From assembly GCF_000422965.1 (NCBI RefSeq), contig NZ_AUHB01000002.1, positions 350,119-414,118 of the forward strand: DNA of 64,000 nt, written 5' to 3'. The notes below the pieces were generated by a model. That model made no database searches, was not told where the DNA came from, and saw nothing but the letters and a program-made list of their open reading frames with translations. Below, one piece after another: positions 1 through 8,123 of this stretch (positions are counted from its first letter, which is position 1; each line of letters starts with the position of its first letter). The DNA comes from Pleomorphomonas oryzae DSM 16300 (GTDB taxonomy: Bacteria > Pseudomonadota > Alphaproteobacteria > Rhizobiales > Pleomorphomonadaceae). Both the position numbers and the translations under genes were made by a program.

Positions 1-1805
1 AATGTGAGCAGTGTGCTAGGGAAGTCGAGTTGTTCCAGCGCCGCCAGTAAAATGTCGCCTCCTTTGCGCTTATCACTCGTCAAACTGGCCCCGAAAAGAA
101 ACACGGGGAACTGGTCGGAAAGCCCCAAACGAACCCTCGCCTCGGCCCTATCCCGGGGACTAAATCGCTCCGTATCGAGGCCATTGGGAATAACTTCAAC
201 TCTAGATCCTGCGAACAAGGCACTTTGACGGGCAACCGAGGCAAGCCAATTGCTCGGTGCAACGATAGTTAAGTCCAAGCCATCATAAGCCGTCATCTTC
301 CTCTGCATCAGTTGCCGCGAGAGATCATTAGGGTCATTGCTTCCCAGCTGTGGACAACGACCGCAGGTGTTCAAAAAACCTTCGCAATTGCCGGTATAGT
401 GGCATCCGCCGGTAAAGGCCCACGCATCATGTAGTGTCCACACGATGGGGCAATCAAGCTGTCGGAGTTCCTCGACGTCGAGCAACCCCCTAGTAATCCA
501 GTGTAAATGAACCAAGGTCGGATGAAATTGGTCCAGCCGAATTCGCGCGGGGTTTGGGCGTACCGCAGGAGAAAAGAAGCACGATTCATCACGGTCAGGA
601 TAAGCTTTGAGAACAGACCGCTCCCGTTGTTCCATGCGCCTAGCTTGCTTTCCACGTCTTGAACTTCTGTCCAAACCGACCACGCCGTCGTCATGATCAT
701 CTCGATAAAGAGTCAAAAATTTAGAATCGGGCCTAACGGACCGGATACCGGAGAATAGGCGCCAAGCAGCTCGCGCGGCGCCCCCGCGCCACTGGTAGGT
801 ATTCGCAAACAGGACGTCGACTTTGATCTTGGAAGTGGTAGAGGCCAGCCCGATCCAGTGAAGTCGTTTGGTCAAGCTCCTTAGTATTCGAGCAAGATGC
901 TCACCAACAGTCCGCCTTCTCCGCTTTGCGGCAGGTGTCGGCTTTTCCATTGCGAACTTGAAGCCTGCCGCTATTCTGGCATCCACGATTTGTGCCGAAC
1001 AGAATGTTCGTGGGCGCCAATCGCTGTCGATCGCAACGTGGACGAACCGCGGGTCCGGACGGGAATGAATCCCGGAATTGTCGAGGCCGATATTCTTGAC
1101 GAGGGTCTTTGTCGGATAAATACAGCGCATGTCATTTTGATAGTGAGCATAACTAAAACGAATTGCCCACGAATCTATTCGGCCCTCAAACTGATATTGA
1201 AGCATTCTCAGAACATCCTGCCCACCTTTGGCAAAACCATTCTGTGCTTCGATGTCATGGAGAAAATCTCGGTAATAGCTCATGCCCCAGTCGACTCTTG
1301 CCCATCTATCTTTCCAAGTACCCCACGACCAAGAGGAGCAACGATATCCTGCATAGGTATCGAATGGGTAGTCTCCCGGAAGCTCAAGATGTGTGGCAGG
1401 AAGGGTATAACCCGTTACCGAAAACGCTTTGGGATCGCTCTTGTAGAACTCAAGTGCGTCGTTCATGTAGCTGATGAAGTGAGTGGATGTGATCAGATCA
1501 TCCTCGAGAACAATGATCGCCTCGTGAGTCTCAAGCAGGCTAGACACGCCGGAGATGATCGAATTGGCCAGCCCCAGGTTCTCTGCTCTTTCGCTCACCA
1601 TGCAGCGAGCAAAGCCTTGGGCACCTTTGACAATCCCACGCACCTCAGCAACAGACGCGGCATCGCGGTCGTCTCGCGGGCCATCGCTGAATACGTAAAG
1701 TTCAGTTTCTGAGGCGTTTTTGTTTTGTGCCAGCGCTTCAAGGGTTTGCCGCGTATGCTCGGGCCGATTGAAGACAAAGAGGGCAACAGGAGCAAACTTT
1801 GGCAT
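1..1805 (-). CDS. Bifunctional glycosyltransferase, GT2-type plus GT4-type (3' end outside window)
   Basis: One open frame of 601 codons starts at the ATG at 1805 and meets no stop before the window edge. Residues 1-285 look like a GT-A (family 2) transferase: FVFNRPEHTRQTL near residue 10, FSDGPR near 39 and an EDD acidic motif near 101-103. A basic linker (about 286-325) leads into a GT-B (family 4) transferase: RGGAARAA near 340, HDAW at 459-462, a cysteine cluster GGC..GNC..C..C at 466-484, and VIPNGLDTERF near 539-549, the usual start of the nucleotide-sugar-binding half. Most of that half lies beyond the window. The likely role is sugar transfer during O-antigen, capsule or exopolysaccharide assembly; donor and acceptor are unknown. 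It lies 36 bp after the FkbM gene in the same direction. An internal start at 950 could also yield a separate GT4, but no stop separates the two domains. Confidence 0.85.
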   Translation of the reverse strand, partial: MPKFAPVALFVFNRPEHTRQTLEALAQNKNASETELYVFSDGPRDDRDAASVAEVRGIVKGAQGFARCMVSERAENLGLANSIISGVSSLLETHEAIIVLEDDLITSTHFISYMNDALEFYKSDPKAFSVTGYTLPATHLELPGDYPFDTYAGYRCSSWSWGTWKDRWARVDWGMSYYRDFLHDIEAQNGFAKGGQDVLRMLQYQFEGRIDSWAIRFSYAHYQNDMRCIYPTKTLVKNIGLDNSGIHSRPDPRFVHVAIDSDWRPRTFCSAQIVDARIAAGFKFAMEKPTPAAKRRRRTVGEHLARILRSLTKRLHWIGLASTTSKIKVDVLFANTYQWRGGAARAAWRLFSGIRSVRPDSKFLTLYRDDHDDGVVGLDRSSRRGKQARRMEQRERSVLKAYPDRDESCFFSPAVRPNPARIRLDQFHPTLVHLHWITRGLLDVEELRQLDCPIVWTLHDAWAFTGGCHYTGNCEGFLNTCGRCPQLGSNDPNDLSRQLMQRKMTAYDGLDLTIVAPSNWLASVARQSALFAGSRVEVIPNGLDTERFSPRDRAEARVRLGLSDQFPVFLFGASLTSDKRKGGDILLAALEQLDFPSTLLT

Positions 1806-1841
1806 TTATCAGGTCAATCCCCTCAATGGCCGGTAGACTGA

Positions 1842-2708
1842 TTAGCGAACAAATGTCGCATTGCACCCGTTGATGGCAACGCACTTGTAACCTGCATCGG
1901 CCAAAAGCCCCAAATGCGTCGCGATTCGTCGTTCCGCCTCGGAATCCAGGGCGGAATGAACTTCATCGAACTCAATCAATAGTAGTCTAGGAAACGTACG
2001 GGTCGATACAAGGTCCCGAATAACCATGTATTCGCCACCTTCTATGTCCATCTTGAGCAAATCTACGACCGTATCATTGTTTTCTTTCATAATAGAGGAT
2101 AGTCGGTGGCACGGAACAGAAATACATGTGTCGGTATGCTGCAAATTTAACGAAGAATATGATGCATGATTTGGATCTTTTGGAGAAAAGAAATTCATTT
2201 CTCCATCAATATCGGCGAGGCCATACCCGAGGAAAGTAAGCCTTTGGAACGAATCCAAGTCGATTTCGTAAAATTCCGTCTCGCTGTTGTTGATCGGAAA
2301 CTGAGTTCCTTTCTGAACAGCCTTCTGAAATTCTCGAAAATGTTCGACGGCTCGGGGTGTCGGATCGAGAATCCGCACTGTTGATTTGAAACGTGTCGCT
2401 AGCTCACAGTCAAAACTTATATCTTCGCCGGCTCCGGCAAGATAGCAGATACTCGCTTCGGAAAGGCGATGATCTTTTGGCAAGGTCCATCCCCCATAGG
2501 CTGTACCAAGTACAACCGTTGCGTCGGGCGGTAGAATATTCGTCATATCTACGTAATTCGAGATTTTTAGAGATCTTTTTTGTTTCTTCTCTTTATGAAT
2601 ATACGGCACAAGGGCGAGAAGATTTGACCATAGGCGTGGCATTTTGTGTTTCCATCGTTGGGGTCGGTTGTTGCCAACTAATAGTAATACTATGTCGGAA
2701 AGCTTCAT
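1842..2708 (-). CDS. FkbM family SAM-dependent methyltransferase
   Basis: About 288 residues. The C-terminal half carries the FkbM signature: DLLKMDIEGGEYMVIRDL followed by LLIEFDEVH, with the Asp/Glu-rich loop that follows the methyltransferase core. An N-terminal basic stretch (MPRLWSNLLALVPYIHKEKKQ) precedes the SAM-binding fold. FkbM enzymes O-methylate sugars or other hydroxyls; here it probably modifies a surface glycan, since it sits between a glycosyltransferase and an asparagine-synthase-like gene on the same strand. The start chosen is the ATG at 2708 (MKLSDIVLLL); the in-frame ATG 24 bp upstream adds MTHGHCRA and is less likely. G+C is low, about 40% in parts, unlike the genes after 5.2 kb. 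Confidence 0.85.
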   Translation of the reverse strand: MKLSDIVLLLVGNNRPQRWKHKMPRLWSNLLALVPYIHKEKKQKRSLKISNYVDMTNILPPDATVVLGTAYGGWTLPKDHRLSEASICYLAGAGEDISFDCELATRFKSTVRILDPTPRAVEHFREFQKAVQKGTQFPINNSETEFYEIDLDSFQRLTFLGYGLADIDGEMNFFSPKDPNHASYSSLNLQHTDTCISVPCHRLSSIMKENNDTVVDLLKMDIEGGEYMVIRDLVSTRTFPRLLLIEFDEVHSALDSEAERRIATHLGLLADAGYKCVAINGCNATFVR

Positions 2709-2732
2709 AGCACGGCAGTGGCCGTGAGTCAT

Positions 2733-2948
2733 TGGCGGCAGAGTACTGGCTTGAGAGCGTCGGGGCGCTCGTTGGCAAGCCGTCTGCTGGGGTCCTGCGA
2801 ACGATACCGAGCGCTTGGTTCTCGTGATGACCGCGAATGAATCCAGCTAGACCAAATCCAGCAAAATGTATCGCGATTTTGCGTCAGGATTTGCATGAGA
2901 ACAAAGAGCTCGGGAATTCTCGGTGAACCGGCTTTCACCGGAAATTCT
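2733..2948. other. Spacer between asnB and FkbM gene
   Basis: This holds no convincing coding region. The only structure seen is a hairpin just after the asnB stop (CGGTGAA at 2921-2927 pairing with TTCACCG at 2934-2940, loop of 6). No U-run follows it on the minus strand, so termination is uncertain. Confidence 0.4.
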
Positions 2949-4886
2949 CTAGACGCTCGCGACAATTTCCCTGTGCCATTGCTCAAGGAGCACGAGCTTG
3001 TAGGCAAAGAATAGGCTCGGCCCGTGGGATGACTTGGCGGCCTCTAGGAGTTTTCTTGTACCAGATTCAGAAATGATACCACTTTGCGCCAGAGTCCCAT
3101 TGGCTAGAATCCCCTGATATTTCTGAACAATTGCGGAAAGCCATTGTTTCACAGGCGGCCGGAAGCCTGACTTGGGACGCGCCAGGATCTCATCCGGAAG
3201 AACGCCCTTCAGTGCTGCCCGCAGCCACGCCTTCTGGCCTAGGTTGTGATCTTGTGTTCGGGCTCTAAGCGCCATCGTTAGATTCAGAAGCTCGTGATCC
3301 AGAAATGGTAAACGAGTTTCGACGCTAGCCCCCATGCTGACCCGATCAGCAAGTGTCAGTGCATTGGACGTGAGCCACGTATCAAACAACAACTTTATGA
3401 TGGCGGCGGGAATCTTGCCGAGGGGCCTTGGGCCGGTCTCTGTGGGCTGGAATGGATTGTCAGCCCTCAATTGCTCCATTGCGCTTCCGTAGAGGTCGCG
3501 TTTTAGAGAGAAGGCATCGCCGAAGTCGCGAGCCAACATGTAGAATCTGAACTGTTCAGGGGGAGAGACCGTGTCCACCATATCTCTGAGCAGATCTGCC
3601 CAGTATCGCACCGCGGCGGGATAGACTCCTGACCGAGATACTTTCCTCAACAATTTTCGCGCCCTGGGCGTTGAAATCCATCTCGGCAGGGTATTCAGGA
3701 AAGAATGGCGGGCCAATGCTTCGTTGATCTGAACGCTGCGCGTAACCCAATCATAGCCCCAAAAGACCTCATCACCGCCAATGCCCGACAACACAACCTT
3801 GATGCCATTTTCGGCGGCAGCTTGTGGAACCGCGAAATGACCGAAAGCCGCTGGATCGGCGATCGGCTCATCCATGATATGGACAAGCTTGGGAAAGAAG
3901 TCCACAAAGTGCTCAGTCGGAAGTTCAACTTCGTGGAAGATCATTCCTAAGGAGTTGGCGAACGTCTGCGCCTGATGACGCTCGTCATAGGGAGGTCGAC
4001 CAGGATAGCCGACGCTGAATGCATGTATCGGCTGCCGAGAGTTCTTCTGAGCCAACGCTGCAATTACACTGGAATCAATACCTCCGGAGAGAGAGACCGC
4101 AACCGGCACATCCGCCCTAAGCGTCATCTTGACCGCGTCTTCTAGTCCATTGCGTATTCCGCTCAGGATACCCTGCCTATCCGTTGCAATATCTCCCTCA
4201 TAACGAGTGGATTCAATGTCCCAATAGCGTCGTGATTGTGCAGTCCAGGTAGCCACAGATATCGTCATTGTGTAGGCTGCTGGAAGTTTGCATACGCCCT
4301 TGAGTAGCGTGTGGGGCTCGGGAACATATTGGTAGTGCAAATACATGTCGACGATTGCCGGGTCGAGATCAGGAGTCGTCCCAAGTAACGGAATGAGTGC
4401 TTTCAGCTCAGAGGCGAAGATCAACTTCTCATCGTTGAGATGATAAAAAAGTGGCTTCTCGCCACAACGATCGCGAGCGAGAAAGGCCGTCTGCTCTACC
4501 GTGTCCCACAGAACAAAGGCAAACATTCCACGAAAATGCTCTACGCAGGACGCCCCCCAAATCCGATAGGCGCTGAGAAGAACCTCTGTGTCCGAGAACG
4601 AGTGGAACTGCTCTCCGAGAGCTTCAAGCTCGGCTTTTAGCTCGATAAAGTTGTATATTTCACCATTGAAAGTAACAATATAGCGTCCATCTTGGCTCGC
4701 CATCGGCTGCCGGCCGCCATCAGTCAGATCAATAATAGCAAGTCGCGTATGCCCCAGAGACACATGAGTGCTGGTGTAGATGCCTTGGGCGTCGGGGCCG
4801 CGGTGCTTGAGGGATGATAGATCACGATCTGTGAGGCTGAATGTGGTGCTGGGCTTTTTGCTTATAATTCCAAGGATACCACACAT
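2949..4886 (-). CDS. asnB: Asparagine synthase (glutamine-hydrolysing)
   Basis: 645 residues, the usual length for the AsnB family. The N-terminus MCGILGIISKK exposes Cys2 as the glutamine amidotransferase nucleophile. Residues to about 210 form the glutaminase domain (FNGEIYNF and RDRCGEKPLFY are visible). The synthetase half has the pyrophosphatase loop SLSGGIDSSVIAAL near residue 265 and GIGGDEVFWGYD and DRVSMGASVETRLPFLDHELL further on. It transfers amide nitrogen to an ATP-activated carboxylate, classically aspartate. Its place beside a glycosyltransferase and an FkbM methyltransferase suggests amidation of a sugar or linked amino acid in a surface polysaccharide, as many cluster-borne AsnB proteins are thought to do; this role is inferred. 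The DNA is lower in G+C than the genes to its right. Confidence 0.93.
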   Translation of the reverse strand: MCGILGIISKKPSTTFSLTDRDLSSLKHRGPDAQGIYTSTHVSLGHTRLAIIDLTDGGRQPMASQDGRYIVTFNGEIYNFIELKAELEALGEQFHSFSDTEVLLSAYRIWGASCVEHFRGMFAFVLWDTVEQTAFLARDRCGEKPLFYHLNDEKLIFASELKALIPLLGTTPDLDPAIVDMYLHYQYVPEPHTLLKGVCKLPAAYTMTISVATWTAQSRRYWDIESTRYEGDIATDRQGILSGIRNGLEDAVKMTLRADVPVAVSLSGGIDSSVIAALAQKNSRQPIHAFSVGYPGRPPYDERHQAQTFANSLGMIFHEVELPTEHFVDFFPKLVHIMDEPIADPAAFGHFAVPQAAAENGIKVVLSGIGGDEVFWGYDWVTRSVQINEALARHSFLNTLPRWISTPRARKLLRKVSRSGVYPAAVRYWADLLRDMVDTVSPPEQFRFYMLARDFGDAFSLKRDLYGSAMEQLRADNPFQPTETGPRPLGKIPAAIIKLLFDTWLTSNALTLADRVSMGASVETRLPFLDHELLNLTMALRARTQDHNLGQKAWLRAALKGVLPDEILARPKSGFRPPVKQWLSAIVQKYQGILANGTLAQSGIISESGTRKLLEAAKSSHGPSLFFAYKLVLLEQWHREIVASV

Positions 4887-5227
4887 CGCTATTCCGATCG
4901 GTCGAGTGAACTGGGCTTACGCCGGCTTAGTGGACACGCAATCCAACCTCCGTCAGCCACTTGCTCAAACGGAGTAGTGTCACCGAAGCCCAGCACCGAA
5001 TGGCGCCGGATGTTTGTTTAAAAGTTGCGGTCATAGGGGGCAATGGTAACAGGCGCGTCATGCGAGCTTTTCAATATAAATAACCTCGGTCTGTGACCTC
5101 CGCCCCTCATTTGGCCGAAATGTCCCGGGGTTTGCAGCTTCCACGCATTTGAAGTATCAGAGCGGGTTGATATGAGGGCGCTTCGGTCGTGGATCGTTCG
5201 CAAGCGGCTGCGGGGGAAGGAGGCGAG
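4887..5227. other. Divergent intergenic region asnB / PTS IIB
   Basis: 341 bp separates the low-G+C glycan genes (minus strand) from the PTS island (plus strand). No RNA gene, repeat or complete promoter was recognised. The only distinct element is the strong ribosome site just ahead of the IIB start. It marks the compositional boundary. Confidence 0.5.
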
Positions 5228-5551
5228 ATGGAGAGCGGCACCAGGATCGTCGTCGTCACCGCCTGTCCCACCGGTGTGGCGCTGACCTATATGGCGGCGA
5301 ACCGCCTGTTGGCTGCCGCCCAGCGACTCGGCTACCTGATCAAGGTCGAAACGCAGGGGGCTCTTGGCAGCGAGGATATCCTGACGCGCAAGGACATCGG
5401 CCGCGCTCACGCGGCCATCATCGCCGCCGACGTTGATATCGACGGGTTGGAGCGCTTCCAGAATGTGCCCGTGCTCGCCATCGGCACCGCGCGGGCGATC
5501 GCCGATCCGGATGCCGTGCTGGCTGAAGCCTTGGCGCTGCCTCGAGCCTGA
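5228..5551 (+). CDS. Stand-alone PTS fructose-type EIIB component
   Basis: 107 residues matching a single fructose-family IIB domain: IVVVTACPTGVALTYMAA at the N-terminus with the phosphorylatable Cys13, then KVETQGALG and the DILTRKDI...AAIIAADVDID stretch. It receives phosphate from a IIA domain and would pass it to sugar on a membrane IIC partner. No fructose IIA or IIC is encoded nearby. The start at 5228 is chosen for its strong ribosome site (GGAAGGAGGCGAG directly upstream); an in-frame start 39 bp earlier lacks one. It lies 158 bp upstream of glmS in the same direction. It may serve a distant permease or act in regulation. Confidence 0.85.
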   Translation: MESGTRIVVVTACPTGVALTYMAANRLLAAAQRLGYLIKVETQGALGSEDILTRKDIGRAHAAIIAADVDIDGLERFQNVPVLAIGTARAIADPDAVLAEALALPRA

Positions 5552-5709
5552 ATTCCGTCTGGCCGGAAAGATTTCTGTAAAACTCGGCAACTATTGTTGA
5601 TTTGTCGTCAGTTATTCGGCGTGACACGGTCTCTTCCCATGAAGGGCCTGGTCTCCGGATGCATTTCGGCTGATAGATCGGCCTCCAGGTAGAGCGAGTT
5701 AGTTCGTCA

Positions 5710-7533
5710 ATGTGCGGAATTATTGGAATCGTTGGTCGCGAGGGTGTCTCTGAACTGTTGCTCGAGGGGCTGAGGCGCCTCGAATACCGTGGCTATGATA
5801 GTGCCGGTATCGCAACGCTGGTGGATGGCGCCATCGAGCGCCGCCGCGCCGAGGGCAAGCTCGTCAATCTGGAGCGGCGCCTCGCCGAGTCCCCGCTTGC
5901 CGGTTCGATCGGTATCGGTCACACCCGCTGGGCAACGCACGGCGGCCCCACCGAGGGTAACGCCCATCCGCACGCCACGGACAGGGTGGCGGTGGTCCAC
6001 AACGGCATCATCGAGAACTACCAGGCGCTGACCGCCGAACTCTCTGCCAAGGGCCATGTCTTCGTCACTGAGACGGATACCGAAGTGGTCGCCCATCTGA
6101 TCACCGATTATCTCCAGCAGGGCAAGACGCCGGTGGAAGCCTGCCGCCTTGCTTTCCATCGCCTTGAAGGCGCCTTCGCGCTGGCCATCCTGTTTGCCGG
6201 CGAGCAAAATCTGATGGTCGGCACGCGCCGGGGCACGCCGCTCGCGGTCGGCTATGGCGATGGCGCCATGTATCTCGCCTCCGATGCTTTCGCCATGGCG
6301 CCGCTCACCAACCGTCTCTCCTATCTGGAAGATGGCGACTGGGTGGTGCTGACGCGCAATTCGGCGGAAATCCGTGCCGCTGACGATACGCTCGTCGAGC
6401 GCAAGATCCATGTCTCCAACGTCTCGGCAGCGCTGATCGGCAAGGCTGGCCACCGCCACTTCATGCTGAAGGAGATCTTCGAGCAGCCGCAGGTGATCGG
6501 CGACACCATCAACGCCTTCGTGTCCGCTTCCACCGGCACCATCGCGCTGCCCGACTTGCCGTTCGATCCCGCGAAGGTGCCGCGCCTCACCATCGTTGCC
6601 TGCGGCACCGCCTACTATGTCGCCATGGTGGCCAAGTACTGGTTCGAGCAGGTGGCGCGTCTGCCGGTTGATGTCGATATCGGCTCGGAATTCCGCTACC
6701 GCGACACGCCGTTCGAGAAGGGTGGCGTTGCCGTCTTCGTGTCCCAGTCGGGCGAGACGCTCGACACGCTGGAAGCGTTGCGCCACGCCAAAAGGGCAGG
6801 GCAGCATATCGTCTCCATCGTCAACGTGCCCGAAAGCACCATTGCTCGCGAGAGCGACAGGGTTCTTTACACGCTGGCTGGGCCGGAGATCGGTGTTGCC
6901 TCCACCAAGGCCTTTACCACCCAGCTCACCGTCATGGCCTGTCTCGTACTGGCCTTCGCTCGCGCCCGCGGTACCATTTCTCATGAGCGTGAGGCGGAGC
7001 TGGCGCTGGCGCTACGCGAGGTACCGGCTCGTGCCGCTGAGGTGTTGCGCCACGACGACGCCATTCAGGCGCTGGCGAGCATGGTGGCCGAAAGCCGCGA
7101 CGCGCTTTACCTCGGACGCGGTACCGCCTATCCGATCGCCCTCGAGGGCGCCCTGAAACTCAAGGAAATCAGCTATATTCATGCCGAGGGCTATGCCGCC
7201 GGTGAAATGAAGCACGGGCCGATTTCGCTGATCGATGACGGCGTGCCGGTCATTGCCCTCGCGCCCTCGGATGCCTTGTTCGAGAAGGTGGTCTCCAACA
7301 TTCAGGAAGTGGCGGCCCGCTCGGGCCGGGTGTTGCTGATCTCCGACGCCGAGGGCGTCGCCCGTCTCGGCAGCAAGGTGCGCTGGTCGATCGAACTTCC
7401 AAAGGTCGACCCCTTCGTGGCGCCGATCCTCTATTCACTACCGGTGCAGCTGCTCGCCTATCATACGGCAGTGGCCAAGGGCACCGACGTCGATCAGCCG
7501 CGCAACCTCGCCAAAAGCGTTACCGTCGAGTAG
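5710..7533 (+). CDS. glmS: Glutamine--fructose-6-phosphate aminotransferase (isomerizing)
   Basis: 607 residues, typical for GlmS. It makes glucosamine-6-phosphate from fructose-6-phosphate and glutamine, the first step toward UDP-GlcNAc for peptidoglycan and lipid A. The N-terminus MCGIIGIVG gives the Cys2 glutaminase nucleophile; GHTRWATHG and HNGIIENY follow. Two SIS domains bind the sugar phosphate: one near residues 285-420 with SQSGETLDTLEAL and STKAFTTQL, one near 455-590 with LEGALKLKEISYIHAE. The C-terminus ends LAKSVTVE as in true GlmS. It faces nagB (16.3 kb), which catalyses the reverse direction. A strong intrinsic terminator follows. Confidence 0.97.
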   Translation: MCGIIGIVGREGVSELLLEGLRRLEYRGYDSAGIATLVDGAIERRRAEGKLVNLERRLAESPLAGSIGIGHTRWATHGGPTEGNAHPHATDRVAVVHNGIIENYQALTAELSAKGHVFVTETDTEVVAHLITDYLQQGKTPVEACRLAFHRLEGAFALAILFAGEQNLMVGTRRGTPLAVGYGDGAMYLASDAFAMAPLTNRLSYLEDGDWVVLTRNSAEIRAADDTLVERKIHVSNVSAALIGKAGHRHFMLKEIFEQPQVIGDTINAFVSASTGTIALPDLPFDPAKVPRLTIVACGTAYYVAMVAKYWFEQVARLPVDVDIGSEFRYRDTPFEKGGVAVFVSQSGETLDTLEALRHAKRAGQHIVSIVNVPESTIARESDRVLYTLAGPEIGVASTKAFTTQLTVMACLVLAFARARGTISHEREAELALALREVPARAAEVLRHDDAIQALASMVAESRDALYLGRGTAYPIALEGALKLKEISYIHAEGYAAGEMKHGPISLIDDGVPVIALAPSDALFEKVVSNIQEVAARSGRVLLISDAEGVARLGSKVRWSIELPKVDPFVAPILYSLPVQLLAYHTAVAKGTDVDQPRNLAKSVTVE

Positions 7534-7566
7534 GCGCCCAGCCAGCCGATTCTCTATCTAGGCAGA

Positions 7567-7604
7567 GCAACGCGCCGGTCTTTCGAGGCCGGCGCGTTGC
7601 TTTT
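7567..7604 (+). terminator. Intrinsic terminator after glmS
   Basis: Perfect 12-bp stem, GCAACGCGCCGG (7567-7578) with CCGGCGCGTTGC (7589-7600), loop of 10, followed by TTTT. It starts 34 bp after the glmS stop. Confidence 0.93.
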
Positions 7605-8123
7605 CCCATGGTAAAAAGTATTAGCGAGGGAGACGGAGTGCTCCCTATGTCGACTTAAGTATGCCGCTGGTTGGGTGGCAATCGTACAATTTTCAAGTCG
7701 TTGATGACACACCAAGCCAATGGATTTCCTAGCGTTTCCGAGGGAATGCGAGAGGAATGCTGCGACGAGCCTCTAGTGTAGGATACATTTTTACAGTCGT
7801 GTTTATATCTTTCCACTTTTCAGCACATTGATGTCATGTTTTTATCACAATCGAACGAGGACCCGTAAGAACAACGATCAAAGTGTGCTGGAGTCCGGAC
7901 GCCTGTAAGCGTTCGGAGCGGTGTTTTCGTATCTCCTGATCCGGGAAATACAGGGTCGGGGTGGAGGAGCGGAGAGGCTCACGAGATAAACGACCTGGCC
8001 GGCCCCTGCTTGGAGCTGGTTTTTCTTCGGCGCAACTCGTTTGCGGCGACGGGGTCGCTTATTCCTACGTCTATCAGTCTCCTTCTTCGGCGTGGCAGGA
8101 CTTCGTGGAGGAGTTTCTAGGAT
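7605..8123. promoter_or_regulatory. Upstream region of mtlA
   Basis: 519 bp without a supported gene. About 7770-7860 is AT-rich against its surroundings and probably holds the mtlA promoter and regulator sites. TGTCATGTTTTTATCACA near 7830 resembles a CRP-type site only loosely and is not claimed. The last 200 bp are G+C-rich leader. Confidence 0.4.

Noticed and set aside
5552-5709. glmS ribozyme or riboswitch upstream of glmS
   Set aside because: The glmS ribozyme is known from Firmicutes-type bacteria and its conserved core is not visible here.
5707-6984. Long open frame antisense to glmS
   Set aside because: It mirrors the high-G+C codon bias of glmS, shows no domain, and glmS is unmistakable on the other strand.
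7820-7850. CRP-like palindrome upstream of mtlA
   Set aside because: TGTCATGTTTTTATCACA has the wrong spacing and a weak left half for a CRP site.
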